A stretch of 32,416 nucleotides of DNA from Deltaproteobacteria bacterium (lineage in GTDB: Bacteria > Desulfobacterota > Desulfobaccia > Desulfobaccales > 0-14-0-80-60-11): positions 1 to 32,416 of the forward strand of contig VGSJ01000028.1 in assembly GCA_016875015.1 (NCBI GenBank). The letters run 5' to 3'. Positions 1-7,922 of the stretch are shown here, piece after piece (the first letter of the stretch is position 1; the number at the start of each line of letters is the position of its first letter). The notes below the pieces were generated by a model that saw only the letters and a program-made list of their open reading frames with translations, made no database searches and was not told the DNA's origin. The translations under genes and the position numbers were made by a program.

Positions 1-478
1 ACAGACCCTTAACCTCTTCCTGGTAAAAATCTACATCCTGGAGTTTCTCTGCTCTCACATCTATCCCCCAAGTTTCAGGAAGTTCGGATAAATGGTTCAA
101 ATTGGCTGCGATAGCCGAAAAGCTGCCCCTGATCTCTTTCTGGGCGAATTTACGCATTCCACGGGAAATATCTTGTTCAATATCCCTTACCAAAGGCATG
201 GCGATAAGAAATACCAACTCTTCCGGGTCTATAATGGGGTATGTTTTAGATTTGGGTGGGATTGATGCAATGTCCCTCCCTTTTAGGTTATCCCCCTCAA
301 AGATTCCGGACTTTATGATCTCAATAGCCGCATGCCGCACCAGATGAAAGGGATATTTCCATTGCCCTTCAAGGGGTTCTCTTGAAGCATGAACCATTTC
401 TGCCAAAATGGGTTGTCTGCTTAAAGGACGACTTGTTTCCAGGGCCTCAAGCAATTGAGCAAGAATACCTTTTTCCAT
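1..478 (-). CDS. Hypothetical protein, partial (3' end outside window)
   Basis: An open frame runs on the minus strand from ATG at 478 to the window edge without a stop, about 159 codons (N-terminus MEKGILAQLLEALE). The track does not list it because it leaves the window. An AAGGGAGGCGGG ribosome binding site sits directly upstream, which supports this start. The protein is soluble-looking and mixed in charge, with no signal peptide or membrane segment in the visible part, and I do not recognise the family. It lies inside the part of the window that appears to belong to an element integrated at tRNA-Asn (fragment at 819-863), so it is probably accessory cargo. It has lower GC than the genes further right. 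Function unknown. Confidence 0.7.
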   Translation of the reverse strand, partial: MEKGILAQLLEALETSRPLSRQPILAEMVHASREPLEGQWKYPFHLVRHAAIEIIKSGIFEGDNLKGRDIASIPPKSKTYPIIDPEELVFLIAMPLVRDIEQDISRGMRKFAQKEIRGSFSAIAANLNHLSELPETWGIDVRAEKLQDVDFYQEEVKGL

Positions 479-818
479 CCCGCCTCCCTTCGCGGTTCCC
501 TGATAGAAGGCCACCCAAGGCGGCCACGGATCGCCGTCCTGTCCCCCAGGGATCAATCTGGGGTACGGGGGGAAAGCCAATGTCAGTTTGCAGATGTCAT
601 CATCCGGGTTTGCTCCGGGCCAAAATCTCTGAAACCGGACTTCTCAGAGCGGTTTTTAGGTGAATATATAGGTGAATATTCACCTCGTTTTTGCTGCTGA
701 TTCTTGCTTTCTCTTACACAATAGCACAAGAGATAACTAATTGAAAAGGTTAAAAAGAAAATACTCCTCCTTTCCCCTGCTTTTTCCTGATAAATGTCTT
801 TTTTATCAATGAATAGGA
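479..818. other. AT-rich non-coding end of a probable integrated element
   Basis: No credible gene. The two plus-strand ORFs here (382-663 and 455-700) overlap each other and have no recognisable content, and the minus ORF 583-909 is partly a translation of the tRNA fragment. The segment holds the promoter region of the minus-strand gene starting at 478, a perfect palindrome at 671-684, and an AT-rich stretch at 700-817 that ends abruptly at the tRNA-Asn fragment. Confidence 0.5.
658..684. promoter_or_regulatory. Perfect palindrome GGTGAATATTCACC with an upstream half-site repeat
   Basis: Positions 671-684 read GGTGAATATTCACC, a perfect 14-bp palindrome. The same AGGTGAATAT half-site occurs 12 bp earlier (658-667), about one helical turn away and in the same orientation. 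This is the layout of a cooperative protein-binding site. It lies about 190 bp upstream of the minus-strand gene and about 135 bp from the tRNA-Asn fragment. It could be an operator for the accessory gene or an excisionase/accessory site near an attachment site. The role is inferred. Confidence 0.4.
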
Positions 819-863
819 CTGTTAACCACTTGGTCGGCGGTTCGAATCCGTCCCGGGGAGCCA
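819..863 (+). pseudogene. tRNA-Asn 3' fragment (probable attachment-site half)
   Basis: The segment reads as the 3' portion of tRNA-Asn. It has an anticodon loop CTGTTAA with anticodon GTT, the 3' anticodon stem CCACT, a 5-nt variable loop, a T arm with TTCGAAT, the acceptor strand CCGGGGA, discriminator G and encoded CCA. The 5' part (acceptor, D arm, 5' anticodon stem) is missing: the sequence before CTGTTAA is AT-rich and cannot pair with CCACT. A fragment that begins in the anticodon loop and ends at CCA is the classic crossover region of tyrosine-recombinase elements. Because the fragment points rightwards, the element would lie to the left, with the intact tRNA-Asn beyond the window. 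Confidence 0.8.
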
Positions 864-929
864 CGAAAAAATAACCCATTGATATTTCAAGGGGTTTTGT
901 TTTCGGCATGGTTTTAACAGGTGAGCAAG

Positions 930-1160
930 TTATTCAGATAATTGCAGTGCCTCTTGCGCTTCTCGGGGCAATTGGACTGCTATGAAATAAGAGCGGGGAT
1001 AAAGATAATCTTCGCCTGATTCATCGATTACCCTGATAAAACCCTCCTTTTCGGCCTCTGCTTCTGGAACTACCTGATAAATCTTGCGTTTTTCCAGATC
1101 GTCGCAGTCCTTGTTCTCAATGCAAAGGGCGAAACTATAAGTCTCTTTTAGTTTAGCCAT
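930..1160 (-). CDS. Small conserved hypothetical protein (76 aa)
   Basis: A 76-residue acidic protein with a central stretch RKIYQVVPEAEAEKEGFIRV and then an ESGEDYLYP motif. I have seen this pattern in small conserved bacterial proteins of unknown function (lysine-rich start, a 'KIY.V.PD..A...G.IRVIDESGEDYLYP' core). It has no signal peptide or membrane segment. The Shine-Dalgarno is weak. It is the first gene right of the tRNA-Asn fragment and so probably the first backbone gene. It stands apart from the radical SAM gene (about 175 bp) on the same strand. The family is widespread but I know of no function. Confidence 0.65.
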   Translation of the reverse strand: MAKLKETYSFALCIENKDCDDLEKRKIYQVVPEAEAEKEGFIRVIDESGEDYLYPRSYFIAVQLPREAQEALQLSE

Positions 1161-1335
1161 GATCTTAGTCCAAAAACCTCTTGATTTTCATCTTCCTTGT
1201 CCCGATGCCGTGGGCTTCATGTCAGTGCAATTCCGCTTTCCGGATATGGCCGCTTGGAAGCCTTACCTTGGCAAAGCCTTTGAGTTTTCGCCAGCGGCCG
1301 CGTTCCCTATAGACCATCCTGGCATAAGGGATTTA

Positions 1336-2433
1336 TTACAGCCACCAATAATCCTGAATATCTAGATTTGTAAGCCCCATATCTTTTGCCCTTTGGACAA
1401 CCTTTTTATATTCTTTGCCGGTTATTCTCCTAGATATTTCCGGATAATCATACGCTTTATGAGCCGGGGTGTATTGTGGCATGATATTTACATAAGTATC
1501 TTTGGGCAGATTTTCTGCTATCCACTCCATGATTTTCTCCGAACCGCCTGTATTATTTGGCATAACCAGATGACGAATTATCAGTCCTCTTTGCATAATG
1601 CCCTGTCTGGCGAATTTTACCACGCCAACCTGGCGGTTCATCTCAAGGATTGCCTCTCTGGTAATCTCAGGATAACTCTCTGCCCCGGCAGAAAACTTTG
1701 CCGCCATGGCACTATCCCAGTATTTGAAATCGGGGAGGTAAATATCAACGATTTCATCAAGAAGCGCGAGTACTTCAAGGCGCTCCCATCCACAGGTGTT
1801 GTAAGCCACTGGGAGCCGCAGCCCTTGGCCTGCAGCCACATCAAGAGCTTTTAAGATGTGGGGGGAATAATGCGTTGGGGTAACAAGGTTAATATTGTGA
1901 CAACCTTTTTCTTGCAGCCGCAGCATCATTCCGGCAAGTCCATTAATATTTTTTTCAGAGCCTCTGCCAAGATGACTGACTGTCCAGTTTTGACAAAAGA
2001 CACACCGTAAACTGCAATGGGAAAAAAAGATTGTCCCTGAACCGCCTTTTCCAACCAGTGGTCTTTCTTCGCCAAAGTGCGCATGATACGCCGAAACAAT
2101 AAGCCTGGCGCCAGGAGCGCGACAGAATCCGCTCATTCCGTTAAGACGATTATCCCCGCATTTTCTCGGACAGAGCTGGCAACTTTCCATCATGGCCCAG
2201 AGTTTTTCCGACCGCTTTTGCAGTTCACCAGTTTTGTGAAGTTTCAGATACGCCGGTTCAAAATCAGAGCCGGTTTTACCGGGTTTTCCAACTTCAGTCT
2301 TTGGCTCATTATTCGAGGATTCCGTCTCTGTGCAATAAAGGGAGATTGAAGACATCCCAACCAGGAAACAGAGTTTGGCAGTGTTTCCCAGGAAATCTCT
2401 TCGTGTGAATTTCTTGAGTAATAAATCGTCCAT
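1336..2433 (-). CDS. Radical SAM protein of the PflX/COG1313 type with Tat-like leader
   Basis: Radical SAM enzymes reductively cleave S-adenosylmethionine at a 4Fe-4S cluster bound by CxxxCxxC. Here the motif is CSLRCVFC (Cys 140, 144, 147 from the start used). A second cysteine set, CQLCPRKC plus one downstream Cys (85, 88, 92, 104), is typical of the COG1313 group. The N-terminus FTRRDFLG followed by a hydrophobic stretch is a twin-arginine-type leader, so the protein is probably exported or anchored; a Cys after SISLY could be lipidated. I start at ATG 2433, preceded by AGGAG. The track ORF extends 20 codons further to a GTG at 2493, but those codons are the remnant of a DUF5615 toxin. 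The substrate is unknown; the family name (pyruvate formate-lyase activating-like) does not prove that function. Confidence 0.8.
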   Translation of the reverse strand: MDDLLLKKFTRRDFLGNTAKLCFLVGMSSISLYCTETESSNNEPKTEVGKPGKTGSDFEPAYLKLHKTGELQKRSEKLWAMMESCQLCPRKCGDNRLNGMSGFCRAPGARLIVSAYHAHFGEERPLVGKGGSGTIFFSHCSLRCVFCQNWTVSHLGRGSEKNINGLAGMMLRLQEKGCHNINLVTPTHYSPHILKALDVAAGQGLRLPVAYNTCGWERLEVLALLDEIVDIYLPDFKYWDSAMAAKFSAGAESYPEITREAILEMNRQVGVVKFARQGIMQRGLIIRHLVMPNNTGGSEKIMEWIAENLPKDTYVNIMPQYTPAHKAYDYPEISRRITGKEYKKVVQRAKDMGLTNLDIQDYWWL

Positions 2434-2493
2434 TTGGTTTACCTGCTCCTGGACCCAAAGGGGAGGCAAATTCATATCGATCAAAATTTTCAC
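2434..2493 (-). pseudogene. DUF5615 (PIN-like toxin) N-terminal remnant
   Basis: The first residues of the long track ORF, MKILIDMNLPPLWV, match the start of DUF5615 PIN-like toxins, whose early Asp belongs to the nuclease site. The frame starts at GTG (2491-2493) and overlaps the stop of the DUF433 gene as GTGA, the normal coupling of DUF433-DUF5615 pairs. After about 16-20 residues the toxin homology stops and the frame runs without a stop into the radical SAM gene. The remaining roughly 90 toxin residues are gone. The stub is too short to be a nuclease. It may still be translated as an extension of the radical SAM protein, where it would mask the Tat leader. Confidence 0.7.
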
Positions 2494-2720
2494 GCAGAGG
2501 CCAGCGGCACTTCCCGTTCTTCGGCCCGCCAGGCGGCGTACGACAGCGCCTCCAATATATCCTCTCGCTCCGGGTAAGGATAATCGGCAAGCACTTCATC
2601 AACCGTTTTCCCGGAAGCGACCAATCCCACAATCGCCCCCACGGTCACCCGCATTCCACGAATGCAAGGTTTACCCCCCATGACCTCGGGATTAAAGGTG
2701 ATGCGAGTCAGATTATGCAT
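2490..2720 (-). CDS. DUF433 family antitoxin (orphaned)
   Basis: About 76 residues with the DUF433 core: RITFNPEVMGGKPCIRGMRV, then a helix-turn-helix-like segment ending in DILEALSYAAW. DUF433 proteins are antitoxins/DNA-binding partners of DUF5615 toxins. I choose ATG 2720 rather than the track start at 2771 because AGGAGG lies right before it and the family normally starts a few residues before the 'I.NP...GGKP' motif. Its toxin partner survives only as a stub overlapping by 4 bases (GTGA), so the antitoxin is now orphaned. It probably autoregulates from the spacer shared with the divergent SWIM gene; that part is inference. Confidence 0.85.
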   Translation of the reverse strand: MHNLTRITFNPEVMGGKPCIRGMRVTVGAIVGLVASGKTVDEVLADYPYPEREDILEALSYAAWRAEEREVPLASA

Positions 2721-2908
2721 TTCCGCCTCCTGTACAAGCAATCGATGCCTATTATATACCAGCAAAGCCATCTTGGGTAAACATACCCGAAAATACAGTT
2801 TGAGCTTGGGACAATATTACGACATAATTTACGGCAAGCTCATGCCATAATTTGCGACATTAAGTTGTTGCCATTTTACCGAAACGAAAACACCAGGAAG
2901 GTAAACCA

Positions 2909-4822
2909 ATGCCGAATAAGAAGACACCACTGGATCGGTTTTCCGATCTGACCTGGAATGACATCGAAGCATGGGTCGGCGGGAAAATTGTCTCTCGGGG
3001 GAAAAATTATCAGCAGCAGGGACGTGTTTCCGATTTGGCCGTAACGGACGATGGTAGCCTGATTGCCTGGGTGGACGGTTCGGAGCGCTATGCCACCAGG
3101 GTGGTCATTGATGAAGACGGCCTGCCGGATTCGATCTGCACCTGTCCTTACGAAAGGGACTGCAAGCACGGGGTGGCCGTGGTGATCGAATACTTGAAGC
3201 GGGTCGAAGATAACCGGAGCGTTCCCAAAGCGAAGCAGGATGACGATCGCCTGAAACTGCTGGCAGATGAAGACCGGGATGCTGAACCGAATGATGCTGA
3301 AAACGGTATGTCCGAGGATCTGCGACAGGATATCGACGCTTTTCTCAAGGGGAAAACCAAAGCCCAGTTAATCGACCTGATCCATGATCTCGCCGGGCAG
3401 TACCCGGAGATGGCAAGGGAGCTAGGCGATCGCAAACAGGTGATCTCCGGCAACACCGAACCCCTGGTTAAACGCCTGCGTCAAGAGATCCATGACCTGG
3501 GGGAGGAGCCCGGCTGGCGGAACCACTGGAATAATGAGGGCTATACTCCGAACTATTCCAAGATTCGCCAAAAGCTCGAGACGCTGCTCAAAGCGGGGCA
3601 CACCGACGAGGTGCTAACCTTGGGTCTGGAACTGGTGGAGACCGGCACCCGCCAGGTGGAGGAGAGCGATGACGAGGGCGAAACCGAAATGGAAATTGCC
3701 GCCTGCATGCCGGTGGTCGTAGAGGCCCTTGAACGGTCCCCCCTGGAGGCTGCCGACAAACTGGCTTGGGCGCTGGATGTTTTGCTGGAGGATCAGTATG
3801 AATTGTGCGAGGCATTTGGGGAATATCTTCATCGGGGGCATCCCCCAACAGCCTGGCATACCCTGGCAGATCGGCTGTTGACGCGTTTGCATGGGCTTAA
3901 ACGGACCAAGGGCGCCGATGATTTCAGCCGCAACTACGAACGAGACCGGCTCAGCGATTGGGCCATTCATGCCCTGGATCAAGCCGGCCGCAAGAAAGAA
4001 ATCATCCCCCTGTGCATCGCTGAGGCCCAGAAGACAGTCAGCTACGAGCGTCTGGTCAAAAGGCTGGTTGAGGCGCGGCGCTATGATGACGCGGAAAAAT
4101 GGATAAAAGAAGGCACTCGGCATCTCGGCCCCAAATGGCCGGGCATCACCGCCGGACTGCGGGGGAGCCTACTGGAAATTCGCACCCTCCAACAGAACTG
4201 GCCGGTGGTGGCGGCCCTGCAGGTGGAAGAATTCGTGCGTCATCCTTCGCTACAAGCCTTCAGGGAATGCAAGATAGGCAGCGACAAAGCCAGGATTTGG
4301 CCCCAGGTGCGCGAATCTCTATTGCGCTACCTGGAAAAAGGTGAGCTGCCCTGGACACAGAAAGGCTGGCCCCTGCCGGAATCCGGCCTGGCCCGGCCTG
4401 ATACGGATCAGCGGATTCGATTTCCCCTGGTCGGCAATTTGATTGACATCGCTATTCTTGAGAAAAAGCCCGACCAGGTGCTGAAATGGTACGATCAGCG
4501 TCCCAAAGGCCATTTTAGATGGCTCGGGGCTGATGAAGACACCATCGCTACCGCGGTTCAAGGCCATGCGCCGGATCGGGCGGTGGCTATCTGGAAAAAC
4601 AAGGCGGAACGACTGATCGCCCAGGTCAAGCCCAGTGCCTACCAGGAAGCGGTAAAATTCCTTCGTAAAGCGGGAGATGTCATGTCCAAACAAAATAAAC
4701 AGGCGCAATGGGATCAATATCTAAGAAGCCTGAGAGATGCACACGCCCGCAAACGCCGTCTGATAGAGATCCTGGATGGCTTGGAGGGAAAACCGATCAT
4801 CAACAAGAAACTTCGTATATAG
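2909..4822 (+). CDS. SWIM zinc-finger domain protein with helical repeat region
   Basis: 637 residues. A SWIM zinc finger lies near the N-terminus: CTCPYERDCKH, giving CxCx5CxH at Cys77, Cys79, Cys85 and His87. SWIM domains bind DNA or proteins. The segment after it is charged and acidic. From about residue 150 to the end the protein is alpha-helical with TPR/HEAT-like amphipathic pairs (for example DKLAWALDVLLE, RLVEARRYDDAEKWI). Similar large SWIM proteins are widespread, often near SNF2 helicases, but none is present here. The start is well supported by AGGAAGG upstream. It is a single gene, divergent from the DUF433 antitoxin. No catalytic domain is visible; a scaffold or DNA-associated role is inference. 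Confidence 0.8.
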   Translation: MPNKKTPLDRFSDLTWNDIEAWVGGKIVSRGKNYQQQGRVSDLAVTDDGSLIAWVDGSERYATRVVIDEDGLPDSICTCPYERDCKHGVAVVIEYLKRVEDNRSVPKAKQDDDRLKLLADEDRDAEPNDAENGMSEDLRQDIDAFLKGKTKAQLIDLIHDLAGQYPEMARELGDRKQVISGNTEPLVKRLRQEIHDLGEEPGWRNHWNNEGYTPNYSKIRQKLETLLKAGHTDEVLTLGLELVETGTRQVEESDDEGETEMEIAACMPVVVEALERSPLEAADKLAWALDVLLEDQYELCEAFGEYLHRGHPPTAWHTLADRLLTRLHGLKRTKGADDFSRNYERDRLSDWAIHALDQAGRKKEIIPLCIAEAQKTVSYERLVKRLVEARRYDDAEKWIKEGTRHLGPKWPGITAGLRGSLLEIRTLQQNWPVVAALQVEEFVRHPSLQAFRECKIGSDKARIWPQVRESLLRYLEKGELPWTQKGWPLPESGLARPDTDQRIRFPLVGNLIDIAILEKKPDQVLKWYDQRPKGHFRWLGADEDTIATAVQGHAPDRAVAIWKNKAERLIAQVKPSAYQEAVKFLRKAGDVMSKQNKQAQWDQYLRSLRDAHARKRRLIEILDGLEGKPIINKKLRI

Positions 4823-5025
4823 TTGAGTCAAGCGAATACGCCTATAAAAGATAAACCTTTTCGTGAACCTTTTCGGGATTTAACACGGGATGGAAGGTCC
4901 CAAAACCATTTATCGACTGTAGTGGCCAAGGTTGCCACATAATCTCGGATATCATCTTTTGAATTTTGGCAGAAAATATGCTAATGGAAATAAATAATCT
5001 GGAAAAAACTAAAGGAGGTGGCGAA

Positions 5026-5520
5026 ATGAAAACTTGTCGGATCTTGGTGCTCATGGCCTTGGTTGTCGGTTTGACGGTAGGTACCTGGCAGGCCCCGGCT
5101 GAGGCCATTCTGCTGGGGCGAGTCCAACAGTTTAAAAATCTTTATTATAGTAGTGGCAGCTGGTACGAGGTCTTGCCCAACGGCACTAATCAACTTTTTA
5201 GTCTGCCCCAGGGGCATTTTTTTATCATGACCATGTCGAGCGTCCGATTTTATGCCAACGCCGCCAATACCGGCCCTTACCGTTTTTACCTCCTGGGGCC
5301 CGGCAATTCGTTTATGTATCTCCTTAACTTAACAAATGTTTATGTTGGTTCCACCCTTTGGGGAGGGGCCGCAGGCGAAACCCTTGATCCCGGCATCGCC
5401 TTCTCCATTATGCCCACCTTGCAAGTGCGTCAGGTGCCAGACCCCCCGGCCAACCCTAACTCGGGGTCTGTCGTTGAGGGCACTTTCTACACTATGTTCA
5501 GGGGCTACATTGTTCCCTAA
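5026..5520 (+). CDS. Secreted protein of unknown function
   Basis: 164 residues from ATG 5026, which follows a strong AAAGGAGGTGG site; the track's start 20 codons upstream has no such site. The N-terminus is a signal peptide (MKTCR, a hydrophobic core, then cleavage near QAPAEA). The mature part is rich in Gly, Asn, Tyr and Phe with alternating hydrophobic residues, suggesting a small beta-sandwich, and contains no cysteines. I do not recognise the family. It is monocistronic, between the SWIM gene and a repeat-rich spacer. Export to the periplasm or outside is the only functional statement the sequence supports. Confidence 0.7.
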   Translation: MKTCRILVLMALVVGLTVGTWQAPAEAILLGRVQQFKNLYYSSGSWYEVLPNGTNQLFSLPQGHFFIMTMSSVRFYANAANTGPYRFYLLGPGNSFMYLLNLTNVYVGSTLWGGAAGETLDPGIAFSIMPTLQVRQVPDPPANPNSGSVVEGTFYTMFRGYIVP

Positions 5521-5589
5521 AGTCGGGACCCCGCATCCAGGCATGCCTGCAGATAGAGGCCGTTTTTGCCCTCGGTCCCGAGTTTTCCA

Positions 5590-5674
5590 TTCGTTCCCAA
5601 GTTGCACTTGGGAACGAAAATGTGTGCAAGCTTAGCTTGGCAGTTATAAAGATCGTTCCCAAGCTCAGCTTTGG
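5590..5674. repeat. Palindromic repeat pair (GTTCCCAAG...CTTGGGAAC)
   Basis: 5590-5618 is a perfect inverted repeat: 12-base arms TTCGTTCCCAAG and CTTGGGAACGAA around a 5-base loop. A degenerate second copy (CGTTCCCAAGCTCAGCTTTGG) follows at 5654-5674. Repeats of this kind are common between genes in cyanobacteria and Desulfobacterota. It lies between the convergent secreted-protein and GH15 genes and may also act as a terminator hairpin. Confidence 0.7.
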
Positions 5675-5711
5675 ATTGGCTGTCTTTATTGGCATAAAAA
5701 GCGCATTTGCC

Positions 5712-7757
5712 CTACAATTTGCAGAGGCCATGAATGACATCACAGGTCTTGCTGTAAAGTCTACCCACCCAGTCTTCCTGACGCTCCGGGGAGTCGGCGG
5801 GAAGTAATCGCCCTTCGGCCAGGCGGCGCAAAAGGCGGTGGGTAGTGGTGATGTAGGTGGCGTGGCTCCAGGTGAGGGGAGATACAGAAATGGGCTCACC
5901 GGAGATGGGATCAATTTGCTCACCCAGAACACCCGAGGGCAGGGCGTGGTTCGTGACCCAGGTGAGAATCTCCTGGGCCTGGGTAAGTTCTGCGTCGCTT
6001 TCTCTTTTTTCTAAGAGGTAGTCCGCCAGCCACAGGGTGCAGATTAACCAGGGGTTCCCGGGAACCTCAGGACTCACCCTTTGGTATGGATCGTCTTCGT
6101 AGCGGGCCATGCCCCCCACCGCAGTCTTTACCCACAGGCGCTCTCGTAATGCCTCCATGGTGGCGGATACCCGCGGGTCGCCGGCGCCGTACATGCCGAA
6201 GGCGAAGAGCCCCCAGAGGCTGGAGTCGCAGGTGGTGTCCACCTGCAACTCTCCCTGGGAATCGGGGTAGAGCATGCGGCAAAAGCGCCCCAGGTCCTCC
6301 TGCCAGAGATACTTGGAGGCCGCATCCCGAATCTCCGCGGCAACCTGCTGATACTGAGCCGCATTTTCATCTTCGCCAAAGACCGTGCAGAACAAGGAGG
6401 CCGCGGTGAGCCCACCGAAGACTGCGCCCACCGTGAAACTGAAGATGCCCCGCCTCTCCTCCCAAAGGTCGAAGCAAGGAGCCGGCAGCCCGGTCTTCTT
6501 ATCCCGGTATTGGCACATGAAATCCGCGGCTTTTTTCACCAGAGGGCGATAGAGCGACTTGATGAAGTCCAGATCCCGGTAAAGGACGAAATGGTGCCAT
6601 AAAGTCCAGAGCGCCAAGGCGGTGGAGTCTTCCTGGATGGGGAGCTGTGGTTTGCCGTCATAGCTCCAGGGATGCCAAGAAGAGGCTAACGTTCCATCGG
6701 GGTTGAACTTGTGGAGAAGGCACCCTTCAGGTTGCAGGAGTTGGGAAATGAAGCGGAAGAAATTCCTGGAGGCCGTGGGGTGTCCGGCCAAATCCAAGGC
6801 ATAGGCCACCAGGGCCCCGTCCCGAGGCCAGACGTAGGAGTAAGTATCCCGATTGAAATAGATGATGTCCGAGTCGTTGGCCGCCAGGATTCCACCTTGA
6901 GCGTCTATTTGAGTCCTGATGATCAAAAGACTGCGGCGGTAAAACTCCGCCAGATTCTCCGGCAAAAGCTCCAGCGGTGGGCTCTCCTTGCGGATCCACA
7001 GGCGCCAATAATCCTCCGTGCGCTTGATCAATTTCTGGGGATGCTTGTACTTGACCAGACTGTCCAGGCGCTGCACGTCGTACCAGTTAAAACCTGCCGC
7101 TATCCAGAAGAAAGCTGTGGCGCGGGATTTGGCTTCTACGGTGAGCATTACAGAGACCACAGAGTCCACCGAACCCTGGGCGATGAGGTTGCCGGACAAA
7201 CGTCCGTCTTCGGCATCCCGGAAGGTGCCTTCTTTGTCGGCGACCCCCTTCTGCCCCACGGCGTACTGGCTCAGACCGGCGCCATCCGGCCCCAGGCCGC
7301 TGATGAGAAAATAGCGAGGGCCTTTATAGTGGATCACGGCTCCTGTCTTGGGATCGAAGCCTGCCGTGTCCCCCAGGTCATTTCCGGCTATGCCCAAATC
7401 TAGATGAAAGAAGAGACGGACCTCCCTGAGCCTGGGGGCCAGGTTCTCCACCGTGATTTCCTTAAGATAAACATCCTCATGGAAGTCCACAGCATCGCGA
7501 CAGAGCAGGGAGATTTCCAAGTCCGGCTTATGCAGCCTAACCTCAGTAACCATAGTGTCAGGCGCATAGCGCAGCTCTTTGCGCCAGTCGGGACCTACCC
7601 AAGAAAATTGCTCTTCGGTCCACACACCTAAGCGGCAGACCTTGCCGTGCATATGGTTTTCCTGACCCACGTGCGGGAAGCAGATCTCCCGAAGGCGGTA
7701 TTCCCGGTCGAAGCAGAGCAACAGCTTGCCGTTGCCCACAGGGATGTCTCGCGGCAT
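5712..7757 (-). CDS. Glycoside hydrolase family 15 (glucoamylase-like) protein
   Basis: 681 residues. GH15 enzymes are inverting exo-alpha-glucosidases (glucoamylase, glucodextranase, trehalase-type). The N-terminal 270 residues are the beta-sandwich domain (start MPRDIPVGNGKLLLCFD). The C-terminal part is the (alpha/alpha)6 barrel with YSYVWPRDGALVAYAL, the acid motif DLWEERRG near residue 430 and GVLGEQIDP near residue 613 carrying the probable catalytic base. Both catalytic glutamates appear present. There is no signal peptide, so a cytoplasmic enzyme acting on glycogen, maltodextrin or trehalose is likely. The start is supported by AAGGGAG. It stands alone, divergent from perR across 165 bp. 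The exact substrate cannot be told from sequence. Confidence 0.88.
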   Translation of the reverse strand: MPRDIPVGNGKLLLCFDREYRLREICFPHVGQENHMHGKVCRLGVWTEEQFSWVGPDWRKELRYAPDTMVTEVRLHKPDLEISLLCRDAVDFHEDVYLKEITVENLAPRLREVRLFFHLDLGIAGNDLGDTAGFDPKTGAVIHYKGPRYFLISGLGPDGAGLSQYAVGQKGVADKEGTFRDAEDGRLSGNLIAQGSVDSVVSVMLTVEAKSRATAFFWIAAGFNWYDVQRLDSLVKYKHPQKLIKRTEDYWRLWIRKESPPLELLPENLAEFYRRSLLIIRTQIDAQGGILAANDSDIIYFNRDTYSYVWPRDGALVAYALDLAGHPTASRNFFRFISQLLQPEGCLLHKFNPDGTLASSWHPWSYDGKPQLPIQEDSTALALWTLWHHFVLYRDLDFIKSLYRPLVKKAADFMCQYRDKKTGLPAPCFDLWEERRGIFSFTVGAVFGGLTAASLFCTVFGEDENAAQYQQVAAEIRDAASKYLWQEDLGRFCRMLYPDSQGELQVDTTCDSSLWGLFAFGMYGAGDPRVSATMEALRERLWVKTAVGGMARYEDDPYQRVSPEVPGNPWLICTLWLADYLLEKRESDAELTQAQEILTWVTNHALPSGVLGEQIDPISGEPISVSPLTWSHATYITTTHRLLRRLAEGRLLPADSPERQEDWVGRLYSKTCDVIHGLCKL

Positions 7758-7892
7758 GTTCCGGCTCCCTTTATCCTGATGATAGCCTTTCTCTTAAGTA
7801 AACGTGAACCTCCCTGTTTTTCAAGACAATTCTTTATGAGGCGTCACCTCCAGGCAATCGCCCCTGATAAGGCTTGATTTTGGAAAATTATT

Positions 7893-7913
7893 CTCTATAA
7901 ATAATTATTAGAG
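7893..7913. promoter_or_regulatory. PerR/Fur-type box upstream of perR
   Basis: CTCTATAAATAATTATTAGAG has perfect outer arms (CTCTA/TAGAG) and an AT-rich core. Its central 15-mer TATAAATAATTATTA matches the PerR consensus TTATAATNATTATAA at 11 of 14 defined positions. It ends at the ribosome binding site (AGAGGT) of the perR gene, so binding would block transcription of the perR-katG unit. The assignment rests on consensus match and context. Confidence 0.65.
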
Positions 7914-7922
7914 GTAAATTTT

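Noticed and set aside
583-909. 108-aa minus-strand ORF containing APRDGFEPPTKWLTV
   Set aside because: That peptide is what the antisense of a tRNA 3' end encodes; it is a known artefact, and the rest has no recognisable content.
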